A stretch of DNA of 64,000 nucleotides. It comes from Corynebacterium frankenforstense (GTDB lineage Bacteria > Actinomycetota > Actinomycetes > Mycobacteriales > Mycobacteriaceae). The number at the start of each line of letters is the position of its first letter. Within the stretch, counting starts at the first letter, position 1. Below are positions 9,644 to 20,214 of the stretch, piece by piece. The notes under the pieces are model-generated. The model did no database searches. It saw only the letters and a program-made list of their open reading frames with translations, and had not been told where the DNA came from. Made by a program: the position numbers and the translations under genes. The stretch is taken from contig NZ_JASODI010000009.1 in NCBI RefSeq assembly GCF_030211955.1, forward strand, positions 49,282 to 113,281. The letters run 5' to 3'.

Positions 9644-9847
9644 GTGCGCGGGGACGGGTGGCGGCGGAAATTTTTTCGCCTCGGGGGTGGCGCGGCGGGG
9701 GAACGGGCACCCGCGCCGTTGTGACTGGTGAGGCGCATGTTGCGAACGGCGGTTAGCGGGGCGGCGGCCGACGGCCAGCGTGCGGCCCGGAAAAATATGT
9801 TTCCCAAACACATGACATGAGTTATTAGGTATGCGACGATGTGGCCC

Positions 9848-9865
9848 ACGACATATAGGTGTCGT
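9848..9865. promoter_or_regulatory. Inverted repeat upstream of the YhgE gene
   Basis: ACGACA and TGTCGT flank TATAGG, a possible -10 element. The arrangement suits a repressor site over a promoter, about 80 nt before the start. No cognate regulator gene lies beside it. Confidence 0.35.
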
Positions 9866-9942
9866 CCGGGTCGCCTCCCGGGCGCCACCGGACTTCACCT
9901 CGGCGCCGCCGCGAGGGCGGTGCCCTGAACCGGAGGACATCC

Positions 9943-12210
9943 ATGCCGAGCTCAGAAGCGACAGCGACCCGTGGTCCGCGCCGCGGCCTCTTCTCCGCAC
10001 TCGACTGGCGCCCGAAGACCATGCTGGCGCGCACCCTCATCGTCTTCCTCCTGGTGACCCCGCTGATCGGCGCGATCACCTTCATGTGGGCGATGTGGGA
10101 CCCCTCCCAGTACCTGCACTCGACCAAGCTGGCCGTGGTCAACGAGGACAACGGCGCCGAGCGCGACGGCGAGTCGAACAACTACGGCGACCAGGTCGTC
10201 GAGGGGCTCTCCGCCGCGGACTACCTCGCCTTCGAGGAGGTCAGCCGCGAGGACGCCGACCAGGGCCTGGTCACCGGCGAGTACCTGTTCGTGATGAACA
10301 TCCCCGAGGACTTCTCCACCAACGTCCTTTCCGTGATGAGCGAGGAACCCGTCCAGCCGACGGTGACCATCGCCTACAACGACTACAACGGCTCCAACCA
10401 GGCTCTGCTGACCTCGGGCCTGGTCCCGCAGATCCAGGCGCAGGTCGCCAGCTCCATCGCCGAGGGCTACAGCCAGGAGATCATCGGCGGCATCAACCAG
10501 CTCGGCGACGGCCTGCGCGCCGCCGCCGACGGCGCCGGCCAGCTCGACGAGGGTGCGACCCAGCTCAAGGACGGCACCACCCAGGCCAAGGACGGCGTGG
10601 GCCAGCTCGACGACGGCGCGACCCAGCTGCACGACGGCACCACGCGCCTGACCGACGGCACCGCCCGCCTCAAGGACGGCACCACCCAGCTGACCGACGG
10701 CATCGGCCAGCTGCAGGGCGGCACCAAGCAGCTCGGCGACGGCGCGGCGCAGATCGACGACGGCGTGGGCCAGCTGACCGGCATGCTCATCCCGCTGTTC
10801 CAGCAGGTCCAGGCCGCGGCACCCGCCCTGCAGCCGGTCATCGACCTGCTGCACGGCGTCGGCCAGCACGAGCAGGCCGCCAAGCTCGAGGGCATCGTCG
10901 GCCGCTTCAACGCCAACAACCCCGAGAACATGGTCGCCCAGCTGACCAAGCTGAAGAACGGCACCGCCGAGATGCGCTACAACCTCAACGATCCCTCGGC
11001 GCCCTACCTCAACGGCATGAACCGCCTGGCCGACGGCATCAACCAGCTCGACTCGGGTGCGACGGAGCTCTCCGACGGCGCTACCCAGCTGCACGACGGC
11101 ACCACCCGGCTCAAGGACGGCACGACCCGCCTGAAGGACGGCTCGCAGAAGCTCGACGACGGCACCACGCGGCTCAAGGACGGCACCGGCGAGCTGAGCA
11201 CGAAGCTCAAGGACGGCGCCGGCCGAGCCCCGACCTTCGAGAACGTCGACGGCTCGGCCAAGCAGGCCAGCGCCCCGGTCGCCTTCGACGAGACGAACCT
11301 GCACCCGGTGACCACCAACATCGACGTCAACGACCCGACGGCCAAGGAGGTCACCAGCGGTATCTCGCTGATCCTGGTCGTGGTCATCGGCTTTTTGATC
11401 ATGGCGCTGACCGCCATGCTGGTGCCGCACGTGACCGGCCGCTGGTCGCGCTCGCGCTCGGTCGGCCCGGTGCTCAAGGCCTTCGCCGCGCTGAGCCTGA
11501 TCAACTTCGTCACCGTCTGCGCGATGGGCCTGATCTCCAGCTTCATGGGCTGGTCGCCGGCCAGCTGGCTGGCCGCCGGCGCGGTCTTCGCCCTGATCGC
11601 GATGGCCGGTGCCGCCAGCTACCAGTTCTTCCGTGCCCTGTTCGGCCGCGTGATCGGCGGCATCTTCTCGCTGGGCATGTACGGCTACGGCGTGCTCGTC
11701 TTCGGCGGCGTGTGGCCGCAGCCGATCATCCCGCCGCTGTTCCGCGTCTTCCACCCGACGAGCCCGATGACCTACGCCCGCTACGCCTTCATCCGCGCCA
11801 CCGACGGCCGCTGGGACGCGACCTTCTGGGCCGGCATCGCCGGACTGCTCTTCTTCATCCTGGTGCCGCTGGCGCTGACGATCATCATCCGCGTCGCCCG
11901 CATCAACGGCTTCGCCCGCGAGCAGGACGAGCTGATGCTGCGCGAGGAGGACGACTTCTACGCCGAGCAGGTCGACTCCCACGAGCGCGAGCGCGTCTCC
12001 GTCGGCGCCGGGATTGACGACGCCCCGCGTGACGACGTCGCCGGTACCGGCGGCGCGAGCGCCGCAGGCTTCGGCGACGCCGCAGACACCGCAGACGCCG
12101 AGACGACGGGCCGGCTGGACCCGGTCGACGCCCCGGAGGAGGGCGGCGGCGGAAAGCGTCGCAAGCCCGAGCGCGACCGCCTCGGCAGGCTCCTGCGCCG
12201 CCGTAAGTGA
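9943..12210 (+). CDS. YhgE/Pip family membrane protein
   Basis: A 755-residue protein with one N-terminal helix (about residues 28-50), a long extracytoplasmic domain, and five or six C-terminal helices (about 470-655). The outer domain carries many imperfect QLxDGTTxLKDGT repeats (about residues 185-425), the hallmark of YhgE/Pip proteins, and is probably a long helical stalk. The family relates to ABC-2 type permeases and to exporters of envelope components; the substrate is unknown here. The ATG after CCGGAGGA was preferred over in-frame upstream codons that lack a ribosome binding site. The C-terminal hydrophilic tail contains a dispersed repeat copy. Confidence 0.88.
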   Translation: MPSSEATATRGPRRGLFSALDWRPKTMLARTLIVFLLVTPLIGAITFMWAMWDPSQYLHSTKLAVVNEDNGAERDGESNNYGDQVVEGLSAADYLAFEEVSREDADQGLVTGEYLFVMNIPEDFSTNVLSVMSEEPVQPTVTIAYNDYNGSNQALLTSGLVPQIQAQVASSIAEGYSQEIIGGINQLGDGLRAAADGAGQLDEGATQLKDGTTQAKDGVGQLDDGATQLHDGTTRLTDGTARLKDGTTQLTDGIGQLQGGTKQLGDGAAQIDDGVGQLTGMLIPLFQQVQAAAPALQPVIDLLHGVGQHEQAAKLEGIVGRFNANNPENMVAQLTKLKNGTAEMRYNLNDPSAPYLNGMNRLADGINQLDSGATELSDGATQLHDGTTRLKDGTTRLKDGSQKLDDGTTRLKDGTGELSTKLKDGAGRAPTFENVDGSAKQASAPVAFDETNLHPVTTNIDVNDPTAKEVTSGISLILVVVIGFLIMALTAMLVPHVTGRWSRSRSVGPVLKAFAALSLINFVTVCAMGLISSFMGWSPASWLAAGAVFALIAMAGAASYQFFRALFGRVIGGIFSLGMYGYGVLVFGGVWPQPIIPPLFRVFHPTSPMTYARYAFIRATDGRWDATFWAGIAGLLFFILVPLALTIIIRVARINGFAREQDELMLREEDDFYAEQVDSHERERVSVGAGIDDAPRDDVAGTGGASAAGFGDAADTADAETTGRLDPVDAPEEGGGGKRRKPERDRLGRLLRRRK
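12011..12029 (-). repeat. Dispersed short repeat in the YhgE C-terminal tail
   Basis: GGATTGACGACGCCCCGCG is in frame and encodes GIDDAPR in the non-conserved cytoplasmic tail. Confidence 0.65.
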
Positions 12211-12220
12211 CAAAGATCAC
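12207..12220. promoter_or_regulatory. CRP/GlxR-like half-site pair
   Basis: GTGA-N6-TCAC overlaps the YhgE stop codon, matching the arms and spacing of the corynebacterial GlxR consensus (TGTGA-N6-TCACA) except for the outer bases. It lies about 95 nt upstream of the MFS gene. Confidence 0.4.
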
Positions 12221-12278
12221 CGACCCTGACAAACCCGCAGGAGACTAACGCAAACGGGTTCAATCCAAAGGTTTCGAT

Positions 12279-12309
12279 TCGCGGCCGCCGTGTCCCACGG
12301 CGGCCGCGA
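12279..12309 (+). terminator. 14-bp perfect hairpin just before the MFS start
   Basis: TCGCGGCCGCCGTG and its exact complement flank a 3-nt loop. The second arm ends 5 nt before the TTG start of the next gene. There is no T-tract. It may be a processing or attenuation hairpin, and it would hide the translation start. Confidence 0.5.
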
Positions 12310-12314
12310 CGCCG

Positions 12315-13244
12315 TTGGCGGCGACCGAAGAAAAGCTGGAGGGCCGGCGCGTCTTCGCGCTGCTGGCCGTCCTCGTCATCTCCGCGATGATGATCCTCAA
12401 CGAGACGACCGTCTCGGTCGCCCTGCCCGCCGTCATGGCGGACTTCGGCGTGCCGGCCGACGTGGTCCAGTGGCTGCTCACCGGCTTCCTGCTGACCATG
12501 GCCGTGGTCATCCCCACCACCGGCTTCCTCATCCAGCGCTTCTCCGTCGCCCCGGCACTCGGGCCGACCATCGCCGGCGCGATCCTGCAGAACTTCACCT
12601 GGCACCACATCTTCTGGATCATGGTGCCGATCCCGGTGCTCGCCGTCATCACGGCCGTCTTCGTCATCCGCCAGCTGCGCCTGGGCCGCCGCGGCCGCGC
12701 GCTGCTCGACTTCAGCGCCTTCCGCCACCGCAACTTCACCTTCTCCGTGATCACGGTCTTCTGCGCGATGGCCATGATGCTCGGCACCGTGAGCACCATG
12801 CCGATCTACCTGCAGGTCGGCCTCGGCGTCTCCGCCATCGTCACCGGCCTGGCCATGCTGCCCGGCGGCCTGCTGCAGGGCGTGGCCTCGCCGAACATCG
12901 GGCGCGTCTACGACTCCGTCGGCCCCAAGCCGCTGGCCGTGTCGGGCGCGCTGATCATGCTGCTGTCCTCCTGGTGGCTGTCCTTCACCGTTACCGAGCA
13001 CACCGCCGTCGGCCTGGTCATCGTCATCATCATGGTCTTCAACCTCGGCATGGCCCTGGTGATGACCCCGCTGATGACTGTCTCGCTGTCCTCGCTGCCG
13101 ATGTCGCTGTACTCGCATGGCTCGGCGATCATGAACGCCCTCCAGCAGCTCGGCGGCGCGGCCGGCACCGCCGTGCTGGTCGCGGTCGTCTTCGTCTCCG
13201 CGATCCGCCCCGGCGTCGACACCGTTGAGGAGCAGGAGCCCTGA
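12315..13244 (+). CDS. DHA2-type MFS drug exporter with two internal deletions
   Basis: The 309-residue protein aligns by eye with 14-helix DHA2 (EmrB/QacA) exporters, which are about 480 residues. Helix 1 (NETTVSVALPAVM) and helix 2 are present. The chain then jumps from LIQRFS to VAPALGPT, losing helices 3-4 with the usual GRVVQA motif. A second jump occurs at VITAVFVIRQLRLGRRG, losing about helices 7-8. Both losses keep the frame and remove an even number of helices. The only in-frame start is a TTG without an obvious ribosome binding site, directly behind a strong hairpin. It may be a decaying gene or a reduced transporter. Confidence 0.7.
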   Translation: MAATEEKLEGRRVFALLAVLVISAMMILNETTVSVALPAVMADFGVPADVVQWLLTGFLLTMAVVIPTTGFLIQRFSVAPALGPTIAGAILQNFTWHHIFWIMVPIPVLAVITAVFVIRQLRLGRRGRALLDFSAFRHRNFTFSVITVFCAMAMMLGTVSTMPIYLQVGLGVSAIVTGLAMLPGGLLQGVASPNIGRVYDSVGPKPLAVSGALIMLLSSWWLSFTVTEHTAVGLVIVIIMVFNLGMALVMTPLMTVSLSSLPMSLYSHGSAIMNALQQLGGAAGTAVLVAVVFVSAIRPGVDTVEEQEP

Positions 13245-13369
13245 GGCCCGGTAGCGGACAGCGCGGGCGGCCTCCGGCCGGGGCCTGCGGAAGGGGTCCC
13301 CGACCCCTCCCGCGGGCCCTGTTCGCTAGCGGCGTACAACGCCGCGCGGGCGCTGTCACCTGCACCGAC

Positions 13370-13384
13370 GGGACGTCGGCAAGC
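13370..13384 (+). repeat. Dispersed short repeat upstream of clpC
   Basis: GGGACGTCGGCAAGC lies in the 233-nt gap between the MFS gene and clpC. Confidence 0.7.
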
Positions 13385-13436
13385 ACGGGCTGGCAGAGGG
13401 CGCGCGAGAGTGCAAGATCCGGTCCCGCCCGCGCGT

Positions 13437-13442
13437 TAGAGT
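13437..13442 (+). promoter_or_regulatory. Putative -10 box of clpC
   Basis: TAGAGT, 35 nt before the clpC ATG, fits TANNNT. I could not confirm a ClgR operator in the upstream region. Confidence 0.4.
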
Positions 13443-13477
13443 GGATGACACATTTACGGCAGAAGTTTAGGGGCAAC

Positions 13478-16267
<2,790 letters not shown>

Positions 16268-16275
16268 TTCGCTTC

Positions 16276-16336
16276 ACGACGCCCGCGGGGCGCACGGTAG
16301 CTGACCACCGTGCGCCCCGCGGGCGTCGTCAGTCTT
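16276..16336 (+). terminator. clpC terminator with a 23-bp perfect stem
   Basis: Arms at 16276-16298 and 16307-16329 are exact complements around an 8-nt loop and are followed by CAGTCTTTTTT. The outer part of each arm (TTCACGACGCCCGCG and CGCGGGCGTCGTCAG) resembles an inverted pair of the dispersed repeat. Confidence 0.9.
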
Positions 16337-16340
16337 TTTT

Positions 16341-17735
16341 CTAGGCGTTGCAGGTCAACGCCACGTTCTCACCGCGCACGGCCTGCTCCAGCCAGGGGAT
16401 GGCGGTGCCCAGCTCGAGCGCGTCCGGGCTCGAGTGGTCGACCACCGGCGCGACGGGCCCGACGTTGTGCTCGATGTAGTTCACGCGCGCGCCCTTGGCG
16501 CACCAGTCGCGGACCATTTGGCGGCCCTGCTCGATGCCGACCAGGTCGTCCTGCACGTTGTGGGTGACGTAGACGGGGATGTCCGGGGCGATGGTGCCGA
16601 TGCGCTGCTTGTCCAGCACCGACTTCCACGGCTCCTGGTCCAGGTAGGTGCTCACCGGCCGGCCGGACTGGGTGGCGGCCTCGGTGTCGGTGAAGCCCCA
16701 CTTGAACAGCGAGGACGTCTCGCACTCGTGGTCGGCCTGCTCGAGGAAGCTCTGGCCCTGCTCGCTGACCAGCTTGTCGCGGGCCTCGCGGGTATCCGGG
16801 TAGGTGCGCGTGAAGCCGTTGAGCGTGTAGGCGATGCCGGCCGTCAGCGCCGAGCCGTCGATGTGCTTGGCCACCTCGCCCAGGTCCGCGGGCACCGCGC
16901 CGGCGAAGGCGCCGGCGATCTCGAGCTCCGGGGCGTACTCGGCGTGCAGCTCGGCGGCCGCGGCGACGGCCCCGCCGCCCTGGGAGAAGCCCCACATGGC
17001 CATCGGACCGGTGAAGCCCTTGGCCCGGGCCGCCCGTCCCATGTCCAGGGTGGTGTGCGCCTGGGAGACGCGGTTCATGTACGTGTGCGAGCCGGGCGTG
17101 CCCAGGCCCTCGTAGTCGGGCATCGCGACGGCCCAGCCGCGGCCGAGCATCGCGGCCTGCACCATCGCCTCGTACTCCTTGCCCTTGGCCAGCAGCTTCG
17201 AGGGCGCGCACTGGTCGCCGGCGCCCTGGGTGCCCGGGGCGTGGACCATCACGGGCCGCTCGCCGGGGCCGTTCCACGGCACGGCCGGGGTGATCAGGGT
17301 GCCGGTGACGGGGATGGGCTCGCCGTTGGCGTCGCGCGAGGTGTAGACGATGCGCTCGGCGGTGGTGCCCCAGGTCGCGCCCTCGACCAGCAGGCTCCAG
17401 CTGGAGGGTTGGGACTTGACCACCTCGCCGGGCTCGCCGGTCGGGTGCGGGTCGATCGTGGAGTAGAAGCCGTCGGGGTCGATGTCGTCCGGGTCGGCCA
17501 GGTCCGCGATGCCGGTGCGGATGGCCATGTCCCAGGGCGCGTCGGAGGAGCCGCCGATCGCCGAGGGGATCTCGTTGCCGCTCGAGCCGGTGGGCGCCGA
17601 GGAGCCGCCGCTGGGCGTCGAGGAGCCTTCGGGCGCGCTGGACTGCGCGTTGGCGGGGCCGGCGCAGACGGAGGCGGCGAGCAGACCGGCGGTGATCACC
17701 GCGGCCGCGCCCGCGCGTGACGAGGTCTTTCGCAT
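16341..17735 (-). CDS. Secreted lipase/esterase, LIP family (first copy)
   Basis: A 464-residue secretory lipase (PF03583-like), probably hydrolysing lipid esters outside the cell. The N-terminus is a clear Sec signal peptide (MRKTSSRAGAA, hydrophobic core, then GPANAQS). A Ser/Gly/Pro-rich spacer precedes the alpha/beta-hydrolase domain. The nucleophile elbow is GFSQG (Ser near residue 250), followed by the Gly/Ala-rich run usual in this family. The start was placed at MRKTSS because GAAAGGA lies upstream and the signal peptide begins there. A paralogue lies at 20215-21609, suggesting an old duplication. Confidence 0.9.
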   Translation of the reverse strand: MRKTSSRAGAAAVITAGLLAASVCAGPANAQSSAPEGSSTPSGGSSAPTGSSGNEIPSAIGGSSDAPWDMAIRTGIADLADPDDIDPDGFYSTIDPHPTGEPGEVVKSQPSSWSLLVEGATWGTTAERIVYTSRDANGEPIPVTGTLITPAVPWNGPGERPVMVHAPGTQGAGDQCAPSKLLAKGKEYEAMVQAAMLGRGWAVAMPDYEGLGTPGSHTYMNRVSQAHTTLDMGRAARAKGFTGPMAMWGFSQGGGAVAAAAELHAEYAPELEIAGAFAGAVPADLGEVAKHIDGSALTAGIAYTLNGFTRTYPDTREARDKLVSEQGQSFLEQADHECETSSLFKWGFTDTEAATQSGRPVSTYLDQEPWKSVLDKQRIGTIAPDIPVYVTHNVQDDLVGIEQGRQMVRDWCAKGARVNYIEHNVGPVAPVVDHSSPDALELGTAIPWLEQAVRGENVALTCNA

Positions 17736-18000
17736 GGGGGTCCTTTCGTCAGGGGAGGTGGGCGGCTCGCGCCCGGGCAACGCGGAACGGCCGGGCCACG
17801 GGTGTGGCTTGAGGCACAAAGTGGTCGCGTTGGGGAAAGTTTAAACGCCGAACGAATCGCCGTTCGTTCTTTTCGGGGAAAAATTTCACCGCCTAAGAAT
17901 TTCCGACGCCCGCGGTGCGCGGCGCGGGCGGTTCCGCCCGGCGTCGGCGCCGGGCGGGGCCCGGCGGCGTCGGCGGGCACGCTCCTGGTAGACCGGGGGC
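17736..18000. other. Divergent intergenic region of lipase and ABC-class ATPase
   Basis: A 265-nt gap with divergent promoters. It includes an A/T-rich patch around 17820-17900, a dispersed repeat (17898-17914) and a weak -10 (TAGACC at 17989-17994) six nt before the ATPase GTG. Confidence 0.5.
17898..17914 (-). repeat. Dispersed short repeat
   Basis: AATTTCCGACGCCCGCG, a minus-orientation copy in the divergent lipase-ATPase intergenic region. Confidence 0.65.
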
Positions 18001-19800
18001 GTGCGAACCCTCGACGATCTCTCCCGCGACCTGCACCGCCTCGACGGAAAGCCCTACGGCGCCTACCGCGACCTCACCGGCACCGCCTACGACCTGGGCG
18101 AAGGCTGCGTCTTCGTGCTCGACCGCGCGCAGACCGACCCCTACGCGCCGGCCTCGCTGGCCCACCTCGAGATCCCGCACTCCGTTTCCGGGCTGTCCCT
18201 TCCCGAGGACCGCCCCGGCCTCATCGGCGCCGAGGACTTCCTCACCCGGGCGCTGGTGCGCGCCGCCGCCCGCAAGCGCGACCTCTCCCTCGGCCGCCCC
18301 GGCCAGGAGATCCTCGAGCGCACCACCGTGCGCCTCGGCGCCGAGTCGACGACGGTGCGCCTGACCGTGCAACTTCCCGCGCGCGGTCGCCGCATCCTCG
18401 GCCGCGCCGCCGCCGGCACCCTGACCGGTGCGCTGCCCGAGATTGTCGACGCCGCGCTGCGCCCCGTCGCCGCCGACGAGCTCGATGCGTGGGTCACCCA
18501 CTGCCGCGACGTCGCCTTCCTGCGCCGGTGGCTGGCAGACGAGGACCTGGTCGCCTTCGTCGGCGACGGCGCGGTGCTGCCGCGCCGCTCCGGCGACTCC
18601 GACGAGCCGCTGTCCGACGCCGTCCCCTTCGCCGCCCCGTCCACCCTGCGCCGCGAGGTCGCGCTGCCCTCGGGGCGCAGGCTCTCGGGGATGGGTGTAC
18701 CGGCCGGGGTGACCGTGATCGTCGGCGGCGGCTACCACGGCAAGTCGACGCTCTTGCGCGCCGTCCAGCGCGGGGTCTACCCGCACATCCCCGGCGACGG
18801 GCGCGAGTGGGTGGTCACCCGCTCCGACGCGGTCTCCGTGCGTGCCGAGGACGGACGCGCCGTGACGGGCGTGGACATCTCGCCGTTCATCTCCGGGCTG
18901 CCGTCGGGCCAGGACACGGTGAGCTTCTCCACCGCCAACGCCTCCGGGTCGACCTCGCAGGCGGCCAACCTGGTCGAGGCTCTCGAGGCCGGTGCCACGG
19001 CGCTGCTGATCGACGAGGACACCTCGGCGACGAACTTCATGCTCCGCGACGCCCGGATGCGCGCGCTGATCAGCTCGGACAAGGAGCCGATCACGCCCTT
19101 CGTGGAGCGTGTGCGCGCCCTCTACGAGCGCCTCGGGGTCTCCACGGTGCTGGTCGCCGGCGGCTCGGGCGCCTTCTTCGGCGTGGCCAACCACGTCATC
19201 GCCCTGGACTCCTACCGGGTCTCGGACGTCACCGACCGCGCCCACGAGCTGGCGGGGGAGGGGGTGGTTGGTGCGGCCGGCGGTGCCGGGGCCGCGGCCG
19301 GTGAGTCTGCTGCCGCGGCCGAAGTCCCCGCCGCAACCGGCCAGACCACCGGGGCCGGTGCTGGTGCTGACCAGGTCTTCGGCGCCGACTCCGCCGCACT
19401 CGACCGCTCTCCCGTGCTCAAGGTCGCCGCCAAGCCCTCCCGCGGCAAGGGCGGCCGGGGCAAGGGCGGCAGAGGCGGCCGTGGCCACGGCGGGCGCAAG
19501 CCGGCGGGCGCGAAGGGGCGCACCACCATCCGGCTCGGCAAGGACTCCGTCGACCTCGGCCCGGCCGAGCAGCTCGTCGACCCGGCGCAGACCACCGGCA
19601 TCGCACACGTCATCGACAGGCTGGAGCCGCTTCTCGATGGCACCCGGACCCTGGCCGAGGCCGTCGACGAGGTCGAGTCGACCATCGACCGCGACGGCTT
19701 GGACGCCGTGGCGCCCTATCGTGGTCACCCGGGCCTTTTCGCCCGGCCGCGACGCCACGAGATCATGGCCGCGGTCAACCGCTTCCGCGGCCTGCGCTGA
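18001..19800 (+). CDS. ABC-class ATPase (PF09818-like)
   Basis: A 599-residue soluble protein of the 'predicted ATPase of the ABC class' family. The P-loop GGGYHGKSTLL is near residue 241. The signature-like region SGSTSQAANLVEALE and the Walker B segment ALLIDEDTSATN follow around residues 318-345. No membrane helices are seen. Its cellular role is not established. Residues about 420-510 form a Gly/Ala/Lys-rich low-complexity insertion. The C-terminal segment after it (TIRLGKDSVDLG onwards) looks conserved again. The gene has no ribosome binding site, so a leaderless GTG start is possible. Confidence 0.85.
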   Translation: MRTLDDLSRDLHRLDGKPYGAYRDLTGTAYDLGEGCVFVLDRAQTDPYAPASLAHLEIPHSVSGLSLPEDRPGLIGAEDFLTRALVRAAARKRDLSLGRPGQEILERTTVRLGAESTTVRLTVQLPARGRRILGRAAAGTLTGALPEIVDAALRPVAADELDAWVTHCRDVAFLRRWLADEDLVAFVGDGAVLPRRSGDSDEPLSDAVPFAAPSTLRREVALPSGRRLSGMGVPAGVTVIVGGGYHGKSTLLRAVQRGVYPHIPGDGREWVVTRSDAVSVRAEDGRAVTGVDISPFISGLPSGQDTVSFSTANASGSTSQAANLVEALEAGATALLIDEDTSATNFMLRDARMRALISSDKEPITPFVERVRALYERLGVSTVLVAGGSGAFFGVANHVIALDSYRVSDVTDRAHELAGEGVVGAAGGAGAAAGESAAAAEVPAATGQTTGAGAGADQVFGADSAALDRSPVLKVAAKPSRGKGGRGKGGRGGRGHGGRKPAGAKGRTTIRLGKDSVDLGPAEQLVDPAQTTGIAHVIDRLEPLLDGTRTLAEAVDEVESTIDRDGLDAVAPYRGHPGLFARPRRHEIMAAVNRFRGLR

Positions 19801-19857
19801 GCGGGCGGGACCCGGCCCGAACACTCCGGTCCCGCCCGGGCAGCCTGGCCCGCGCGC

Positions 19858-19863
19858 TAAAAT
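19858..19863 (+). promoter_or_regulatory. -10 box of the DUF4236 gene
   Basis: TAAAAT, 38 nt before the ATG at 19902, is followed by a CAGGAG ribosome binding site at a normal distance. Confidence 0.55.
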
Positions 19864-19901
19864 CAGGGCATCAATCGGCCTCGACGAACAGGAGTTCCGC
19901 C

Positions 19902-20075
19902 ATGGGCATCACCTTCCGCAAGCGCCAGAAGATGGGCAAGGACAGCTGGATCAACTACTCGGGCTCGGGCGCCTCGATGTCCAAGCGCATCGGCCCGGTC
20001 ACCTTCAACTCCCGCGGCGGCGTCTACGTCAAGCTGCCCGGTGGCCTGAACTTCCGCGGCCGCTGGAAGAAATAG
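19902..20075 (+). CDS. Small DUF4236 protein
   Basis: A 57-residue basic protein starting MGITFRKRQKMG and containing SGSGASMSKRIGPVTFNSRG. This is the pattern of the short DUF4236 domain (folded beta protein of unknown function, often at the N-terminus of larger proteins). Here the domain stands alone and ends in Lys-Lys. It has its own -10 (TAAAAT) and a CAGGAG ribosome binding site. The 23-bp palindromic element begins 22 nt after the stop. Confidence 0.8.
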   Translation: MGITFRKRQKMGKDSWINYSGSGASMSKRIGPVTFNSRGGVYVKLPGGLNFRGRWKK

Positions 20076-20096
20076 CGCCCTCCCGGGCCTGAGCCC

Positions 20097-20182
20097 GGGC
20101 AAAATGTGCACCTTTGTCGCCGCCCCCGAAAATTGACCTGGGGAAACGGCGAACTGCCCCGACAAAGGTGCACATTTTGCCC
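20097..20182. repeat. Palindromic element, family P, copy 1
   Basis: Two perfect 23-nt arms (20097-20119 and 20160-20182, containing CAAAATGTGCACCTTTGTC) flank a loop of exactly 40 nt. The loop, read on the minus strand, contains CGTTTCCCCAGGTCAATTTT. That is closely similar to the loop of the element at 62735-62828. It lies between convergent genes and could act as a two-way terminator or a structured RNA. Confidence 0.85.
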
Positions 20183-20214
20183 ACTCTCGGCCGCCCGGCC
20201 AGCCCCGGCACCCG

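Larger units (their letters stand above)
9561..9942. other. lysS-yhgE intergenic region
   Basis: This 382-nt gap has no coding region. It holds a dispersed repeat copy (9584-9600), the lysS hairpin (9615-9640), an A/T-richer patch around 9795-9860 and an inverted repeat (9848-9865) that may be an operator for the YhgE gene. Confidence 0.6.
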
